Origin: Gloeophyllum trabeum ATCC 11539
Taxonomy: Eukaryota > Basidiomycota > Agaricomycetes > Gloeophyllales > Gloeophyllaceae
Reading direction: 5' to 3'
Assembly (NCBI RefSeq): GCF_000344685.1
Contig: NW_006920414.1
Coordinates: 2,198,400 to 2,262,399, forward strand
Length of the DNA: 64,000 nucleotides
In this document: positions 32,561 through 44,700 of the stretch, piece after piece
Numbering within the stretch: the stretch's first letter is position 1
Layout of the letters: each line of letters begins with the position of its first letter
Position numbers and translations under genes: made by a program
The notes under the pieces: generated by a model
What the model saw: the letters and a program-made list of their open reading frames with translations, nothing else
Database searches by the model: none
What the model was told of the DNA's origin: nothing

Positions 32561-32964
32561 ATATTAAATGTCTCCAGCTTTTCTGCAGATCTTGAGCAAC
32601 TCAGGGGATCTATTGTACTAAGTAATAGAGAGCTCTTCGGATAACTTGGACGGCTTCAACTTTATCGCTTTCCTGCTCACCATAATGCTACGCAGTTCTT
32701 GTCTGCGGACCAACAGGCCCCCACAAGCCCTTCCACGGCGCCCTCATGACCGACCTCGCCGCCTTGAGAGCGCACTCGTCGACCGGTACTTGGAATGAGA
32801 TACACGCTGACGTCAGCACGATGATGGCGGCCGACCACCGATCGCGGTGTCTCTGGCCTGTTCCTCGTCCGCACTCCACGGCTGCGACGTTGGCCTGCTT
32901 GCTTATAATTGTCCTTTGGACCCCCCACGTTCCTTTCTTTGCTCTGTTTGTGTTCTCTGGTCTC
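32561..32964. other. Upstream region of the PX-domain gene
   Basis: About 400 bp of mixed composition that must hold the promoter. The reading frame of the first exon extends upstream to 32746 but no family-like residues are seen there. Confidence 0.4.
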
Positions 32965-33808
32965 ATGGCTCCTTCGACCGTTCATCACGCCGACTCGATG
33001 CCCGATCTCCGAGCGCAGCCTGTCCGTGATAGCGCCAGCCATCCGTTCAAGAATAGCCGAAGTCTTTTGGTCCTGATACCGAACAAAATAGACGTCGAAG
33101 AGGAGTCCAGATTATATGACGAGCTTTGCGACGTGAGTCGAGCCCGAAATTCAGTGGTAGAATGTAAGAGGCTCATGCCACCCTGCAGGTCCCCGTACGC
33201 CCACCCGCTTACTCTTCCCCTCCCGAGTCACCGCTACAACGGCGTCCGCGGCCTCCTTCAGTATTTTCGAACGACATATGGTTGGAAGATCATGTGGGAG
33301 AGAACATGGCGTTCGCAAGGGACGTGAAGATCAGTGGCTGGACAAGCGTTGGCGACAAATTAGGCGGCGCGTATGTCGGTGTGTACACTCGCCTGTATAC
33401 GCAATGGAGGTGGCTCAGTCTCCCTCAGTGTATGATTGTGTTATCAAAACTAAGGAGGTAAGTCCTGACAGCCGTTCTATGCCCCGGGCTGGTGTTGAAT
33501 GATCTGCGCAGGGCACCGTAATCCACGCACACAAGCGCTTTTCAGATTTTGAAAAGCTCTACACCAACCTCCTCCTCACCCTCCCCGTATGTCTGCCCCA
33601 CTTCCCCTCATTCATACTGCTAACCTTTCTCGTCCAGCGCAACCTCCACCACCTTGTCCCGCAGCTCCCGCCGAAATCCGCTCTCGCGAAGTACCGCCCG
33701 ACGTTCCTTGATAAGCGACGAAGACTACTAGAGCACTGGCTGGCCGCTGTTTTGCTGCATCCCGATATTGGAGGCTGTAAAGCTGTCGGTAGATGGGTTA
33801 TGGAGTAG
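32965..33808 (+). CDS. PX-domain (phosphoinositide-binding) protein, Ypt35-like
   Basis: Five exons (32965-33132, 33189-33378, 33429-33457, 33512-33586, 33638-33808) give 210 residues. The C-terminal two-thirds is a PX domain: D-V-K-I-S-G-W, V-Y-D-C-V-I-K-T-K-E, the phosphoinositide-contact segment H-K-R-F-S-D-F-E-K-L-Y, the Pro-rich L-P-P-K-S-A-L-A-K-Y-R-P-T-F, and D-K-R-R-R-L-L-E-H-W-L. PX domains of this kind bind PI3P and place proteins on endosomes or vacuole contact sites. A small single-PX protein of about 210 residues fits yeast Ypt35 in size and layout, but that orthology is inferred. Exon 3 is only 29 nt. A tRNA gene starts 80 bp downstream on the same strand. Confidence 0.85.
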
Positions 33809-33888
33809 TGTGTAGTGAACTTGCGTTATCGGGATAGGCGTTGAGAGCCTTGGGAGATATTGACCTTAACAACGACAAAGTCTAATAA

Positions 33889-33986
33889 GGCTCAGTGGTC
33901 TAGTAGTATGATTCTCGCTTCGGGTTATTCCAGGCTGTGGCAGCCGAAGATGCGAGAGGTCCCGGGTTCAATTCCCGGCTGAGCCC
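33889..33986 (+). tRNA. tRNA-Pro (anticodon CGG) with 26-nt intron
   Basis: Acceptor arms GGCTCAG/CTGAGCC pair fully. The B box GGTTCAATTCC and a D-arm GTGGTCTAGTAG are present. The anticodon stem TCTCGC/GCGAGA encloses loop TTCGGG...T, with anticodon CGG at 33921-33923 (proline, codon CCG). An intron (33925-33950) sits one base 3' of the anticodon, the canonical eukaryotic position, and contains CCGAA, complementary to the anticodon region. No CCA is encoded, as expected for a nuclear tRNA. Confidence 0.95.
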
Positions 33987-34414
33987 CTATGGACTAGTGC
34001 ATATATTTTACGGAGAATCGAGGCGTTTGATTAGTCGAAAAATCAACCGTCAACTCCTGGTCATGCCAGCAGGGCAACTCGCGGTTGCTGCAATTCTTTT
34101 TTTTTACGTCGGCTGGCGCAGTCCATTGGGGCGTATGGAAGATCTAAAGTGGTGCACGCGATCTCAACTGATTCCCCATGGCCTGAAAGACATACAGATG
34201 CTCAACCGAATGACCCTTGGTAGAAGTTACGGATACAACAGAGCCACACATTACACCTCCATATATAGACAAGCAGTAATCACCCAAGCATCGTCCAACC
34301 CTCCATAGTCTACAGTAGCCCGCAAAGAACAACAGTCATAACGAGCGTGCACATCCGGTGGCACGCCCGGCCAACCTCTTTCAGAATACCCGCGGATGAA
34401 TCCGAGTTCTCAGC
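33987..34414. other. Intergenic region after the tRNA
   Basis: A T-run (TTTTTTTTTT, about 34097-34106) lies 110 bp past the tRNA and could act as a Pol III stop. Otherwise nothing was recognised. Confidence 0.4.
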
Positions 34415-34833
34415 TCATTCCTGATCGACGAACGTCACTCTCTTCGCCGCGGTATTGGGCTCCGACCCTGAAGAGCGGGAGGCGCTGTTGCGGCTGCGCA
34501 GGCTGGAACGTGCGGGTGGGGGGAGGGAGACGCGAGTGGGCCGCGCGGGGATGTCGGGCTTGCGGCTGCGGCGGAAGAGGCGTTTCCAGACCCAGGCGGG
34601 GAGGCGCGGGCGTATGGGGGAGCGAGAGCGAGACCTTGACCTTGACCGGGAATCAGCACGCTGGTTCTCGAGGGCGCGAGGCGCGTCTGGGCGGCCTCTT
34701 GACGGGCGCGCGCTGGGTTAGGTTAGGCTAGGTTCGGTGGCACGCGATGGAAGGGGAGGGAGGCTTACGAGAGTGGCCGGGGCTTGGAGATATAGCCGGT
34801 TTGCACGGCGTAGCGCGGGTAGTTTTTGAGCAT
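34415..34833 (-). CDS. Small two-exon protein of unknown function
   Basis: Two minus-strand exons (34833-34769 and 34712-34415) joined by a 56-nt GT...AG intron give 120 residues. Neither exon is obvious alone. It begins M-L-K-N-Y-P-R-Y-A-V-Q-T-G-Y-I-S-K-P. It carries a run of five or six Ser-Arg dipeptides, then R-L-P-A-W-V-W-K-R-L-F-R-R-S-R-K-P, and ends K-R-V-T-F-V-D-Q-E. It is strongly basic, with no membrane segment or signal peptide. The RVTF word resembles PP1-docking motifs (R-V-x-F), which is inference only. Frame integrity, splice signals and the non-random C-terminus support a real gene; the family is unknown. Confidence 0.6.
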
Positions 34834-37446
34834 GGTGGTTTAGTCCGGGGTAGTACGATGACCAACGACGATGCTTGCTTGCCAGGGTATAGGAGAGGAT
34901 ATGGTATCCTGCACCGGACTGAGAGTCAAAGCGACACTGAGTCTCCCCAGAAGCATAAAGAGGCCAGCCGTATTTATACCCACCACAATCCGTATGCGGG
35001 CCACATACGGAAGTGGGCATCGCCAGGCGGAGGGGTGATTGATCCGTCACGAAGAAGAGAAGCAGGAGGCGGAAGAACTCATCGATAAGTTGATTAGGGA
35101 ATAAAGCACAAAGGAGAGTGATGGGAGGTGGGCACTGCCACCAGGGTCGTGGTGGGAGGCGACATTGAATGGTAAGTTCAAGCGTACAATTCAGGCTGGA
35201 CCATTGTCCTCTGTGACGCCGGTTAGTAGAGGATGAATATTACCGACAACGCCACCTTGAAAGCCGTAGAAATGGATTTTTCGAGCGGTGTTTCCAGCTC
35301 GAGTCGAACGGTAAGAGGCAGAGCGTCCCGAGAGGAAATGGTTCCGGTGAGAATTGTGGCAAGCGCAGCAGGGCACGTGTGAGGTGGTTGACCCGGAGGC
35401 GCTTCGCGCGACGTGTGGCTCTGATGGTCAAGCGCGTATTTACCCAAAACAGGCGACGCTTCTGTGGCAATTGCTGAGTAAACTGGTAGCTTATCCATCA
35501 GTAAGCATTATCAGGGATACTGGTTCCAGACTCCCGTAGAGAAACCTCGCCTGAGTCTTCGATGTGGCTTCGCCAGCAGCGTTCTGGACATGGACTGGAG
35601 CTCATCGCCGACCCTCGAAACTCCTGCTCTCACTATTTCTCCTCGAGGTCTATCGCCAGAAAACGCAGGCTAATCACATCCGCTGCTGGGAGCATATGCG
35701 AGTGCTCGTATTGCCCTCATGCTATTAGACAAGCGCAGTCACGTTCTCTAGCGGTCCGTTAATTCGCTCTGTCAGCCTCCTCGACGTTCGAACTGTTCTG
35801 TACCTAGGAAAGGCGAGGTTCCGACCATGGGCAGTCCCTGGATTCTTCGAGAAAATTTCGCAGTCATAGTATTGAGGCAAAGATGACAGGGGTAAGGCGA
35901 GAGCACGCTCTCCCGACGATCCGGTCTTCGACGAGCAACCTCAATCCCGCTTGACTTGGTTATGGATCCTTTCGGAGACCGGTCATCCTGAGACGCTTGA
36001 GCTTGTCACCGGGCCAATCACAAAGGACAGTCAAGAGGGAACGAGTGGTATTCGCACTAGCGTGTCGCCGGGTAAGCTGCTTCGTTCGAGGGCTAATAGC
36101 CAGAGGTCTCCAGACGTCTGGGATAAGTCCAACAGAGGGGCAAATATGGAAGTCATACGAGCTGGCAGAAGCTGATAGCGGGTCCGTCGACGGGGTAGCA
36201 TTCGGGGTCAAAGCTCCATCAGCGGTGGGGTCTCGATAATACTGGAAGATTTCCAACCGTGTCTACCGCGGTCCTGGCTGGGGAACATGCGATGAAACGG
36301 CCCGCTCGGGGTTTGCTGAGAAGGACGCCACGAATCTGCGATCTGGCCAGGTACAGGATTGCGAACGCAGTACACGGGTCCTCGAAGAGTAGTCTCTTAT
36401 GTTTCCCATACTCGCTGCAGGGATTGCGCCCTCGAGCCACGTAGGTGACATACTGCTCCTTGATAGCAGCTACGACTACCGATCGGATCAACTGGCTAGT
36501 CCTGCGTGAAGGCCCAGGAGTTCGGTCTGCGATGAGCAGTCCGTCTGGCTTGCCTGCCGATGAACTCTACTCGCCATCATCACGTGCCGCTTGGCACCTG
36601 TACGTCACTGGCAAGTGTTGATCGCAAGTGCAGTCAGGGTGAAGCGGTGAGGTTCCACTCAGACAAGTCTCGCACCAGAGCTGCTGGTGGAAAGTCTCCG
36701 AACGTCTAGGATGACTCGAGCGAAGGAGCAGGTTAGGGAGGCACATAAAGTAGCAGAGGTCGCCACGGTTGACGGGGTAGTCCTGGCCCACCATCAGCAA
36801 ATTGTCCCGCGGCTGGTAGTGGCTGGCACTTATTCCAGTTATTTTAGCACGTCTACAATCGCATTACCAGCCGAATACCAGACTTGTATTTATGATAAGC
36901 CAACCGCCTGTTGAGATACGCTTACCAGAGGATTATCTTATCATTCTATATATATACCCTTAGCAACAGAGCAACCACCAGCGCCTGACTGATGCGCGTC
37001 GCCTCACGTGCTAAGTTCAACATGACGGACTTTGAACTTGACTTAAAAGCGCGCCGCAGTTCGACATCGTCGCTCATCCCCCCTCTCCCTCGTATCACGA
37101 CTAAGTCCCTTACACAGCCCTCACATGCTTCTGAATGGTGGCATGCCGTCTACTATAACTCTCCGCGGGTAAGTTCTCTTTGTGAACCCGTTGCCTCTCC
37201 TTAAACCGCCTAAGTACCTTCCTACAGCGCGTGTACGGCGGGGTTGATGTGACCTAGAAGTGGCCCTCATCGTGTATCGACATGTCTTGGTTGTGGGTAA
37301 GCCATTTCTCTCTGTTACTGTGTGCCCATATTCATAGGTTCTCAGATTGTTGGAGCGACAAGTCTGAGTCATGCTTGCTAGGTATGTTTAGTGACATGAC
37401 TGATGACTGAGTGTTCTGATCTGTTCTGCAGGTCTACCGCTGCTGG
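34834..37446. other. Gene-poor region
   Basis: About 2.6 kb with only short frames. A minus-strand frame at 35223-35498 and a plus-strand frame at 36992-37170 followed by a GTAAGT donor look faintly coding but could not be extended. No repeat family was recognised. It ends at the assembly gap. Confidence 0.4.
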
Positions 37447-38212
37447 NNNNNNNNNNNNNNNNNNNNNNNNNNNNNNNNNNNNNNNNNNNNNNNNNNNNNN
37501 NNNNNNNNNNNNNNNNNNNNNNNNNNNNNNNNNNNNNNNNNNNNNNNNNNNNNNNNNNNNNNNNNNNNNNNNNNNNNNNNNNNNNNNNNNNNNNNNNNNN
37601 NNNNNNNNNNNNNNNNNNNNNNNNNNNNNNNNNNNNNNNNNNNNNNNNNNNNNNNNNNNNNNNNNNNNNNNNNNNNNNNNNNNNNNNNNNNNNNNNNNNN
37701 NNNNNNNNNNNNNNNNNNNNNNNNNNNNNNNNNNNNNNNNNNNNNNNNNNNNNNNNNNNNNNNNNNNNNNNNNNNNNNNNNNNNNNNNNNNNNNNNNNNN
37801 NNNNNNNNNNNNNNNNNNNNNNNNNNNNNNNNNNNNNNNNNNNNNNNNNNNNNNNNNNNNNNNNNNNNNNNNNNNNNNNNNNNNNNNNNNNNNNNNNNNN
37901 NNNNNNNNNNNNNNNNNNNNNNNNNNNNNNNNNNNNNNNNNNNNNNNNNNNNNNNNNNNNNNNNNNNNNNNNNNNNNNNNNNNNNNNNNNNNNNNNNNNN
38001 NNNNNNNNNNNNNNNNNNNNNNNNNNNNNNNNNNNNNNNNNNNNNNNNNNNNNNNNNNNNNNNNNNNNNNNNNNNNNNNNNNNNNNNNNNNNNNNNNNNN
38101 NNNNNNNNNNNNNNNNNNNNNNNNNNNNNNNNNNNNNNNNNNNNNNNNNNNNNNNNNNNNNNNNNNNNNNNNNNNNNNNNNNNNNNNNNNNNNNNNNNNN
38201 NNNNNNNNNNNN
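37447..38212. other. Assembly gap (run of N, 766 bases)
   Basis: The bases are all N. The flanks are AT-richer and gene-poor, so the gap probably hides a repeat. Frames crossing it are meaningless. Confidence 0.99.
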
Positions 38213-41200
38213 GCACCAGGTATGTCTCTCATCTCCCCTATCTGGTTTATTGTAGTGACATGGCTTGCTTTCCATTGAGTAGGTTGTGTGGAGGGTATGG
38301 GTCAGCAGATAGTACTGTGTTGAATGTCTAGCCATAGCAAATCCTGTCTAGTAGCTAGTCTGAGCAATTATACACTGTTTATTGTGTTCATCAGCCAATG
38401 CCCCCCTTTTTGTTCCAGGGATCTGGAATATCAAGCAAAAGACAGCTGATAGTCTGATTATGGGACAAAGCAAGCTGGCCTGAGCTTGTAATATGTATAA
38501 GTCTGGTACATATTGTACTTCTTGTGGGAGTCTTGCAACATGTGCCATCCGAATATAATGGCTGGCCCAGCCGTCCACAAGTCTGGTACATATTGTAATA
38601 CCGGTACTTATTTTAATTGATTATATGCTAATGGTATCCAGATACCAGTTATGGGAAGATTTGCTGATGACTTGGGATATGAACGAGCTGCTTCAAGGCG
38701 CTTGCCAAGGGGCGCAGGCCGTGAAATCAACCACACCGACCGCTCTTGAGCGGCGGTCACGGGGTCCTGGCCTCTAATCGGCTGAAGGGCGGTCCATCAG
38801 CAAAACGTTACCCGACTTTGGCCAGGGACTTGGCTTGATTTGGCTTAACGACGTCTTACAGCCGCTTGCAGATCGATAGACCATCAATTCAGAAAACCAC
38901 GTATAGTCGGAGTGGGTCGGAGTGGGTGCCAGGGACATCGGAAGAAGGTAGAGAAGTCCAGATGGTCTGATTTCTGTCTCTCGGGGACTTGAAATTGCTT
39001 GTCCGACGTGGTCCGACTGTAAATGATTCTCAAAAAGTGGGCCCATCGATCTGCAAATGGCTGTAATGCCCACTTTTTCGGCGCTTGTGGCCTTCTTTGA
39101 GGCTTGAATCAGGAAAAGTAAGCCAAGTCGGGCGCCTAAATGCCAAAAGATTGCTCTAAGACGCCGAAAGGTGGTTTTGCATTTTCCTGATGTCGCCGTA
39201 GATTAGATTGTCCGAAAACCGTCCGAAAGTTGTCCAAAAATGGCCTGGGGCACCTTTCAGTGTCCAGTGAAAGGAGAATGCACCTGGGGTGGTTAGGATA
39301 GCCTGTCACACTAGTGGGGTTCACTCTAGGATGTAGTATGACTTGTTTCCGGACTGGGATATATACCAGCTGGTGCAAGGTGGGGTGAACAGTGTGTTTT
39401 GGAGGTGGAGTAATACTATGTAAGAAAATAATGGGCTGTGTGGCTTTGAAAGTGGTCCACATGATGGGGTATGATTATATACTCTAGGGAAAGCAATCTA
39501 CAACCACTGGAACCACATTCTACTTCCCTGGGGGGTCCACAGGAGGGGTACAACCCAAAAGCGGTATCTGACGATGCACTGCTTGGAATCTCTCGGTATC
39601 TTATGTAAACCTGTAGATATATATGGGGTGAGTATGATGCCAAAACTTCAGGAAGTAGAATATAGTATATGCATGGGAAAACCCAAGAAACTGTTTTGGA
39701 GCCAGCAATGAAAAAATTATTTTTACAGCAATGATAGCCACTAGGCACTATTGATCACTGCCAGAAGTCCCCTCTCCATACATTGCCTGGGTCAAGTAAT
39801 ATATGATGATAAGCCTCAAGGATCGTCTGACCCCGGAAATCATGAATTCAATGTCCCTACCCACCTCATCTGGAGTCCATTCGACATCGCACTCACATGC
39901 CCCTACCCTAGGATTTTTCCAGAAGATTTATCAATTTAACTCCGGACTTTCCAGCGTCTTCGAGGCCAGTGCGAATCCCTATGATGATTTAGCTCCGAGG
40001 TCAGGCGCTCCAGAGTGACTCAGGAAGTGACTTTGAGATGAATCAACTCCAGTGGCTGTGAGCACCTGTCTAGTTGTGGGTCATCCTCGCACCCAACTTC
40101 CAGCACTTCCTCCCCTTTGTCTCCATCAAATTACCAAGCTTGGGGACGTAAATCTGCGACCATGAGGCCAGCATCAGTCAGCAAGCAGCTGGAATTAATT
40201 TGCACGTGACTGGCATGTCGTGCAGCATGATGGGAAGGCTCAGGACAGGTACTGACGCATCAGGACAACCTCTAGGAGCTAGGACAAGCACATGGAGGGA
40301 TGAGGGAGTCATATGGTGCATGGTATAGCGGTGGACGGGTGCTGAGCAGTCAATGGAGTTGCAGTGAGTATTTGTTATTTATCTCCGGGTGGTCGCAGGG
40401 TCATTGCTGTAGTATAAAATGTACGATGTAAAGTAAAGTAAGAAAAAGTTTGATCTTCACCGTCTCAGCGTATTAGAGTTACCATCTCAGTGACCCTCGA
40501 AGTTCAAAAGCATCAAACTTAGCGATTTACGACCGATCCTAGCTTTGCCAATAGGCCTGACTTGTCAATTGAATTATCTCTGCCATCAACATATTAGCTC
40601 CTGTGAGTATTACATAGCAAAATAAAATTAACCAAGTCTCTCTAGCAATTTCTATTCCGCAAGCACGATCCTATGCTAGGTGTCGGTGCTTGCGACCTTT
40701 GTTTATTTTCAATTCTTCGGAGATAAATACTCCGGAGCTCGATTCGTGTTTGTTTCAGGCCTCAAGGCTTTGTTTTATTTTTCTAGGTCTTCCTACAGGC
40801 TATCCTATGTCATCTTACTCCTCCTTTCCCCCTAGAACTACTTTATACCCTTCAGCCATCTCAGACTGCCTCCACTCATACCACTGGGTGTGTTAGGTCA
40901 TTTCCCCCTGGTCTCTGGTGGTTGTTGTGTGTCTGTGCCTATCAATGGGAATGGGGAAAGTAACCGGCACCCTCCTCAGACATTCCCAGTGGAAGTGGTG
41001 TACATATCCTGGCCCAATGGATGTTGAAGGGAGGGGCTGCATGAGACACTGGGAAACTTAAATGGGTGCAGATAGTTAAGCAGGGTGGCTCAGATTTTGG
41101 CTGGAGAATGGGAATTGAAATCATTCAGTCCTTGCAAAGGGTAAAACTAAAATATCAGTAATTTGTCTATTCCTATCTGAGGTTATGACCATGGGTGGAG

Positions 41201-41775
41201 GTTTGCACACAGTGGGATTTGTATCTAGAGCACAGCAACACAGGTCCTGGCTGAGGGAGGCGGCACGTAAGTGCTGGCACTTAAGTGCTGGCACTGAGAG
41301 TCAGGACCAACATCACATTGTGTATGGTAAATAGGAGTCATAAAATTTTGTGAAAACATGTAGCTCTATTTTCTTGGATTACAAACAAGAAGAACATGAC
41401 AGTAGAGTCCAGTGGCAAGGCCACAGGTGTAATGATCAAGTCCATTCCATGCTTACATAACGTAGTCTAGATAGTTGCATCGCTGTAGTTTGTAGGCTTT
41501 GTCTTGCCAACGCCAGTAATCGTGTTCATTCCTGTCGGTTTGCGCCTCATTCGCCGCGCGGTGTTCGGGCGCGGTCCTCGCAACCACCGTGCCCGTTACA
41601 ACAGGTCCCAACTCTAGTCCTGCTCAATGCAGCGATGCATGCAAGTCGATCGCGTCGCGTGGGACGCGCGTGGCAGGATCCGGTCCAAAATTTTGGAAGT
41701 CCGACCAATTTTTGGCTTAGGGCTTTGCGCGTGAGCTTCACCTTATCGTCCATCCCCTTCGACCGGTCGTTCGCC
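38213..41775. other. AT-richer gene-poor region, likely repeat-derived
   Basis: About 3.5 kb without supportable genes. AAGTCTGGTACATATTGTA is repeated directly at about 38500 and 38578. TAAGTGCTGGCACT is perfectly duplicated in tandem at 41268-41295. Composition differs from the housekeeping blocks on both sides. No transposase or reverse transcriptase motif was readable. Confidence 0.45.
41268..41295. repeat. Perfect 14-bp tandem duplication
   Basis: TAAGTGCTGGCACT occurs twice back to back. The core GTGCTGGCAC is itself nearly palindromic. Confidence 0.8.
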
Positions 41776-44700
41776 ATGGATGTATGTATCCAGCAAGTAC
41801 CTGCTAAAAATGCTGTAGCTGACCAGAATGTCCCAGCCCTCATTTGTGCAGAACCTGCACGATCTTTTGGTGCAATCGACCGCGAATGATACCGTCCAGC
41901 TCAAGGCGGTAAGATCGACCTGTTTATCCTGCGTCGATTTCTGCTCAAATTATGATATGTAGGCCACTGCCCAGCTCAACCAGCAGTATTACAAAAATCC
42001 AGCATGTATACCGGCCCTAGCCAGCATTATTGCCAGTTCGCCGCAGGAAGCGGTACGTCTGCGTGATCGGTGCGGTTATATGAGTTATTCTGACGCATTT
42101 TGGCGGCCGTGCAGGTCCGTCAGCTGGCTGGCGTCGAGATGCGCAAGCGCGTGCTAAATAACAGCGGCTCTCTGTGGATCGAGGTCCCGCAAGATCAGCG
42201 GGATCAAATCAAGCAGCAGCTGCCCGACTTGACGCTCTCAGAGTCTAGGTGAGTATTCCATACGCGATGTCAGCTTCCTTCTCACAGCGTTGACTTCAGC
42301 AAAATCGTCCGTCACTCCACCGCCCGCGTCGTTGCTGCCATTGCCACCATCGAAGTCCCCCTCGGCACATGGCCGCAGCTCCTCCCCTTCCTCCACCAGA
42401 CCGCTACCTCAGTTCAGGTCGCTCATCGTGAAGTCGGGATCTACGTCCTCTACACTGTCCTCGAGAACATCATCGAGGCCTTCTCCAACGAGCTGCAGTC
42501 CCTCTTCAAGCTCTTTGAAAGCCTGCTGAACGACCCCGAGAGCGAGGAGGTCAGGATTACGACAGTGCGGTGTTTGGGCGTCATTGCGCAGTATATTGAC
42601 TCGGATGACAAGAAGGACATCGTGAGTGCCGAGTGTCTACTTGCTGCTCGTTTGTCTGACTCTTTGCAGCAAGCCTTCCGGGCGCTCCTCCCTGCTATGA
42701 TCAACATCATTGGTCAATGCGTAGAGAGGGGGAACGAAGCGGGAGCAAGGCAGCTCTTTGACGTTCTCGAGACGCTACTCATTTTGGTGGGTAAATCACG
42801 CCTTGACATCCCCATACCACAGTCCTGACTTTGATCCCAGGAAATCCCCATCCTCGCGAACCACATTCCCCAACTCGCGCAATTCCTCCTCCAGTGCGGC
42901 GGCAACACCAACTACGACCCAGACCTGCGCATCCTCGCGCTGAACGCGCTGAACTGGACCGTTGAGTAGTGAGTGTCGAGTCGTAGTGGACTTAAATGAA
43001 CATGCTCAATTTGCATGATTCAGCAAAAAATCAAAGATCCAGAGCAACGACCTCGCGCCGGTTATCCTGCAGGGCCTCATGCCGATCGCGTGCGAGCCTG
43101 AGCCGGAGGATGTGGACGACGAGGCGCCGTCCCGGGTACGTCTCCCCGCCCCTACTCGCTATCTCCCTCTAACCTTGACCTCGCTAGTCCGCCCTGCGCG
43201 CGATCGACACGCTCGCGACGCAACTGCCCCCAAGCCAGGTCTTCCCCGCGCTGCGCCAGCTCATCCAGCAGTACTTCTCCTCGCCGGACGCGAACAGCCG
43301 GCGCGGGGCGATGCTCGCGCTGGGCGTCGCCGTCGAGGGCTGCTCGGAGTTCATGACGCCGCTGATGGACCACATCTGGCCGTTCGTCGAGGCGGGGCTG
43401 AAGGACCCCGACGCGAGCGTGCGCAAGGCGAGCTGTGTGGCTGTGAGCTGCTTGTGTGAGTGGCTGGAGGAGGAGTGTGCGGCGAAGCATGCGGTGCTCG
43501 TGCCGGTGGGTTTATTTTATTTTATTGGTGGAGTGATGGGGGGTGGCTGATGAAGGGAGTGCAGACGATTATGCAGCTGGTGAACGACCCGGCGACGCAG
43601 CGCTCGGCGTGCACGGCGCTGGATGCGCTGCTCGAGATCATGCACGACTCGATCGACCAGTACCTGGGCCTGATCATGGAGCGCCTCGCGGTGCTCCTCG
43701 ACTCGGCGCCGCTGCCCGTCAAGGCAGTAGTGACTGGCGCGATTGGCTCCGCGGCGCACGCGTCGAAGGAGAAGTTCCTGCCGTATTTTGTACCGACGAT
43801 GGACAGGATAAAGCACTTCCTCCTGCTCACGGGCGAGGGCGAGGAGACGGAGCTGCGCGGGATCACGATGGACGCGATCGGGACGTTCGCGGAGGCGGTG
43901 GGGAAGGAGACATTCCGCCCGTACTTCCCGGATATGATGAAGCAGGCTTTCCAGGGGCTCGAGATGGGCAGCGCGAGGTTGCGGGAGTGTAGTTTCTTGT
44001 TCTTTGGGGTGATGGCGCGGGTGTTTGGGGAGGAGTTTGCGCCGTACCTCCCGAGCGTGGTCCCCGCGCTTGTGGCGAGCTGTCAGCAGGCGGAGCAGGG
44101 GTCCGAGCCGTTGTCGCGTGAGTCGAGTAGTGGTCTGGGTCGTGGTGTGTTATGTGCTGATTGTTTGGTTGTGTGCAGTGACGACGGCGGAGGCCGCGGC
44201 GGCGTTCGGCACTGGCACGTCGCCCGCGAACGCGATCGTGATCCAGGACGGCGCGGAGGGCACGACGATCGACATCGAGGACCTCGACGCGGACGTGGAC
44301 AAGATGCTCGACGTGAACAGCGCGATCGCGGTCGAGAAGGAGATCGCGGCTGACACGATCGGCGCGCTCTTCGCGTCGACGCGGAATCATTTCCTGCCTT
44401 ATGTCGAGCAGACGACGTTGGAGTTGGTGGGCCTGCTGACGCATTATTATGAGGGGATTAGGAAGAGCGCGACGGAGAGTTTGTTGGAGATTGTGAGGGT
44501 GTTCCATGAGCTGAGTGGGAGTGGGCCGTGGACGCCCGGGATGGCGTCGGTGAACGTGAGTTTGCAGCTTGAGCGTTGGGTGGTGGGGCGCTGATGGTGT
44601 TCGGAAAGGCGCCGTATTTGGACGCGAATGTGAAGCAGCTGATTGGGCATGTGCTGCCGCCGCTGTTGGACATGTACGAGTCGGAGGATAACAAGTGAGT

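Noticed and set aside
34716..34735. TTAGGTTAGGCTAGG telomere-like run
   Set aside because: Short, imperfect and lies at the 3' end of the intron of the small gene.
35223..35498. 91-residue minus-strand frame with plausible-looking sequence
   Set aside because: No good donor, no joinable exon and no recognisable motif; left as possible but unsupported.
36700..36800. Minus-strand D-Y-P-V-N-R-G-D-L-C, like a molybdopterin oxidoreductase word
   Set aside because: Stops lie close upstream and no other part of such an enzyme is readable; taken as chance.
37378..38335. Long frames crossing 37447-38212
   Set aside because: They consist almost wholly of unknown bases.
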